This document shows positions 60,901-64,000 of a stretch of 64,000 nucleotides of DNA, in pieces (the first letter of the stretch is position 1; each line of letters begins with the position of its first letter). The stretch is taken from positions 4,340,001 to 4,404,000 of the forward strand of contig CM065649.1 of assembly GCA_033220425.1 (NCBI GenBank). The letters are read 5' to 3'. The translations under genes and the position numbers were made by a program. The stretch is from Lepraria neglecta (lineage: Eukaryota; Ascomycota; Lecanoromycetes; Lecanorales; Stereocaulaceae). The notes below the pieces were generated by a model. That model did no database searches. It had not been told where the DNA came from and saw only the letters and a list, made by a program, of their open reading frames with translations.

Positions 60901-61277
60901 AAGAAAGCTACCTAGAGCAGTGAGATATTAGATCCAAAGCACCTGCCGTCTAGGCGGCAGCTCTTTAGACGCCTCCAGAACCACTTGGCACCTCCACTTT
61001 TCAAGACGGCATATTCAAGTAGCTATTCAGTGCTTTCAAAAACAGACATATAAGGTAGGCACGTCTGGTAATTAAAAGGGGGTGTAGATAGGTGGCCGAA
61101 GCCTGAGCTACCTGCTGACCAAGCTAAATGAGGTTTGCTATGACTTCACATAATTCCGAGCAAGCCATGATTTGACATCTCTTGGTCTTACGGCTTCTTC
61201 AATCATCTGCTTTGATATGGAGGACTAGGAAGGCGTAGCGGATAGGTCCGTGCCATTCACGGTCACTTCTACCATTC
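60901..61277. other. intergenic
   Basis: This holds the upstream flank of the HET fossil and the 3' flank of the next gene. Nothing was recognised. Confidence 0.4.
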
Positions 61278-62406
61278 TCAACCATCAACATCCATCGTCC
61301 CCTCGTACTTCTTGTTGTACGCCTTATAGACCCTTGACCAGTCCTCCTCAATCACCGGAACGAAGTACGGATTTCCATCTTCGTCTAGTGGTTCGGGGTA
61401 AGTACCATCGTCTGTGTCCTCCGCTTCTTTGCTCTCTTCGTGATCGTTGTTCCCACTCGCGGCACCTTCTGGCTTCGCCTTGTCATCTTTTGAATCACTG
61501 ACTGTGCTTTCGGTTGTAGGTCTGGTCGCTGTTTCCTGACGCAAGTATTAACATGTGTAGCTTAACAAGAGGTCAGTCCGACAATGGCGGACTTACATGC
61601 GTAAGTACGGCAAGTGGTGACTGAGATCCCTCCTTGGTAATAAGCTCGATCATCCTGCGGTAATCGCTGTTGGTCTCCAGCCGGGTCGACTTCTTGTTGA
61701 TGAGGCGCGTAAAGCCCCATACCACCAGCTGATACTTCCACACTCCGCCTTCATCTTCCACCTCCATCTTTGGCTGGAAAGGATCTCTGAGGCAGCTTTC
61801 TATTTTCATCGCCCCTTCCAACAACTTGTAGGCATCGGCTACTGATGTCTTGAGAGGTAGATTGACCTATTAAATGAGTCAGTGAACTTTAGACTAAGAA
61901 AGGGTTGTATTGATGAGGGACTGTACATGCACAAGATCGCTACCCATAGCAGGCCTTGGCTTGACCAAAACATCAACGTAATTTGGTCGTGGCGGCGGGT
62001 ACTCAAGCTCGTAGAGCTCCACCACCCTTGCTCGTAAACGGCGATAGTCTTTCTCCCGCCTTCGCCTTCCAGCAGCGAGAAGCTTGTCGTCTACCCAGTC
62101 GTACGCATTTATCAGTAAAGTTGGGTTGGAATCCACCGTTGCTTTGCGCTGCTTCATTTTGGAGATTTTGTTATGAAGGGTTTGAGCGGCTTTTACAACA
62201 GCTGACTCATCTTCTGCAGGCTCTAGTTGGGCATTGAGATCAATATTGCGTGGCCTAAAAATGTCGGATGTATTAGGGAAGTTGGTTGTGAAGCCGATCT
62301 CGCCCATTCGATAGGCCTCCTCACGTGCCCAATCTACAACACTGTGATGGTCGATGGATTTGATGCGGCACATGAATTTCATCGCTGGTGACGAACTTGG
62401 ATCCAT
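61278..62406 (-). CDS. hypothetical protein with acidic C-terminus
   Basis: Exons: complement(61278..61535, 61597..61866, 61927..62406); 335 residues; both introns (60 and 61 nt) fall between codons with GT-AG ends. I do not recognise the family. Residues 1-160 are mostly helical and charged (KFMCRIKSIDHHSVVDWARE, then AAQTLHNKISKMKQRKA). The middle (160-250) has alternating hydrophobic strands (VWKYQLVVWGFTRLIN) and the end is strongly acidic (EESKEAEDTDDGTYPEPLDE) before EEDWSRVYKAYNKKYEG. No signal peptide or membrane segment was seen. The consistent frame over three exons and clean splice sites argue for a real gene. Confidence 0.7.
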
Positions 62407-63071
62407 AGTGATTAATCAAGAGGTGTGGTCTTTGTTGGGTCTGACGTCCAATAAGTAGAGGGTTGCGAATTTGTTTTGTGTTTATCTTGTTTGGTGGCAA
62501 AGACGCGAAGGGCATCATCACAACGCTATGACGGGCAAACTTCAATCTTTGTGTCACATCCGAGGAGCTTCTTCCGCCACCGCCTTCTATTGGTTGCTGT
62601 TTCCTTCGCTCTAGAGTGGGATGAAACGGGGTATCGCAATCACGCCTTGCAGCGTTCTTTTTCTAGCTAGCAGGAGCCATCAACCCATACACAATGTTCA
62701 TGGCCTCCGATGACGGAGTAACTGCCTCCAGCCTCGAATATCCGGCGTTCCTCGGAGTCTCCTGCCATACGAATGTTTGGGCGTCTTGCATCATTCCGTC
62801 CAATCATCTTAGAGGGCAACACGAAGTGCCCTCATCGGTGCACTCTGATCCTGCCTCATATCGTAAAAGGCTCGAGTGCTTTCTCCCAGTCCTTTCTCCA
62901 TCCCTGGGGCCTTAATCCTGTTCGAGGTATCAAGACGCTGGCTCTAAACTGGAAGAGGTACTCTCTCTCCTTCGAACGTACTCTTTGAAGGCTCATAAGA
63001 GATGGCAATGCTGAAAGATTGAAAAGGCATGAGACAGTAAATGATAAATATACTATGATAAATCCCTGATC
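62407..63071. other. intergenic
   Basis: This is the promoter side of the hypothetical gene and the 3' side of the acyltransferase gene. Two short plus-strand frames (62694-62915, 62773-62988) were not called. Confidence 0.4.
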
Positions 63072-64000
63072 TCAGCGCCGTCGCTGTTTTGACCATGCCT
63101 TGACAAACCCTTCTTTGTCTCGGACTCCAAGACCAACTCGTTTCACTCTTCCCAACCTTGCCAAGGCCTCGGCGACTTTATCCAATACTCGCTTTTCCGT
63201 AGCGCTCATACCTTCAGCTTCCTCAGAACCTAATAGCGTGTCGCTGCTGCTGGTCCTATCATCGGACATCAACTGTCCGGGGCTTGTAGTGCTTCTTGTT
63301 GCTGGTGAGTGAGATGTGTTGTAGACACTCTCAGCGATTCTCACGCGAATGCAATGCGTAGGCTTGCTGAGAAGATTCCATAGAAACGTAATGTATGCTC
63401 CTGGAATAGGTGTGGTGATATCTGCCGCGGTGTAGCGGAGACTGATAGGGAATATCTTGGCCGTTGAGGGAGCTGTGAAAAGCGATGTGCTGAAAGGGAG
63501 GATGCCTCGGCCGTTTGTCGTTGTACATTCTGGAAACACTACAATCGCTTGATGTGGATGTTGGCGGATGAGAGTTGCGAGGTCTGTGAGTCTGGTAATC
63601 GGAGGAGGGTCATACTGAGGATACTGGAAGGCCCTTAGGATTGAGTGAAAGAGTGAGATGCGTTGGACAAGGTGCGTGGTAGGGTATGAGACGGTAAAAA
63701 CCGGGTCAAAGATGACTGCAAGGTAGAGAGATTCGATGGGGGAGGTATATGAGGACGCAATTATTGAGCCAGGCTGCGGTAGCCGGGCCTTATGATGTTT
63801 GGCGAGGGACCTATGTGAAGACGAATCAGCAGTGCCCTTGGACTAGGCGAGGTCACCAGATAGCACATACCCCTTCTTGACCCCGTCAATCTGGAGATCG
63901 ATCCACCAGACCCCTGGCACACCGAGCATGAGCCATAAAAAGGCCTTTTTGCCCAAAGATCCAATAGGTAGCCATTGTAGAACGAAGAAATAGCTCAATG
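63072..64000 (-). CDS. PlsC-type acyltransferase (Vps66-like), N-terminus beyond the right edge
   Basis: Exons seen: complement(63072..63810, 63871..>64000); the first part is cut by the window edge. A hydrophobic region (FLWLMLGVPGVWWIDLQIDGVKK) leads into SIIASSYTSPIESLYLAVIF, the place of motif I, and FPECTTTNGRGILPFS, motif III (FPEGTxSNG-like) of lysophospholipid acyltransferases. Motif I lacks the usual His of HX4D; a His-less version would be unusual for an active enzyme. The C-terminal 100 residues are Ser-rich and then basic. Such enzymes add acyl chains to lysophospholipids at the ER or lipid droplets. The intron (60 nt) joins in frame inside the Gly codon after KK. Confidence 0.75.

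Overview
The window looks like a chromosome segment of a filamentous ascomycete (Pezizomycotina). Genes carry short introns of about 45-190 bases with GT-AG ends and CTAAC/CTGAC-type branch points. The gene content fits: NACHT-ankyrin NLRs, a HET-domain gene, a Zn2Cys6 regulator type, an FHIP subunit, a SAT4-type membrane protein, and a LINE whose Trp codons have become TAG in the way expected of RIP. I cannot name the species.

Layout. Positions 1-2.1 kb hold two related F-box genes, both broken. 2.8-10.0 kb is an intact housekeeping block on the minus strand: mitochondrial dihydroxy-acid dehydratase (ILV3), a Ser/Thr kinase and a 14-TM-type MFS transporter. 10.4-16.0 kb holds a broken cysteine-rich secreted protein gene and a broken GT32-like glycosyltransferase. 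18.2-20.0 kb is an intact class 3 lipase, followed by a decayed LINE (20.3-22.4 kb), a small family of degenerate repeats (22.9-23.3 kb) and an intact GNAT acetyltransferase.

The centre (25.3-42.4 kb) is the most unusual part: a three-gene module present twice in tandem, in the same orientation and with matching intron positions. Each copy has (a) a small single-pass membrane protein of 160-170 residues, (b) an NLR with an alpha/beta-hydrolase N-terminus, NACHT and ankyrin repeats, and (c) a divergently transcribed protein joining a Zn2Cys6 cluster to ankyrin repeats. The promoters share a clustered AAGCGAA-type element. In copy A the hydrolase nucleophile motif is lost; in copy B it is kept. 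A 252-base MITE sits exactly at the end of the copy B NLR and its junction forms the stop codon. I infer a self-regulated sensor/membrane-protein/regulator system, probably in non-self recognition or regulated cell death; this is inference, not something the sequence proves.

From 43 kb rightwards, broken accessory genes (caspase-like fossil, SAT4-type membrane protein, zinc-type reductase with one stop, a polytopic membrane protein, a HET-domain fossil) alternate with intact genes: an unrecognised protein made of two copies of one domain, FHIP, NC2-alpha (histone fold), a hypothetical protein and, running off the right edge, a PlsC-type acyltransferase. All exon boundaries were worked out by eye from frame, splice signals and conserved motifs; none has been checked against transcripts.
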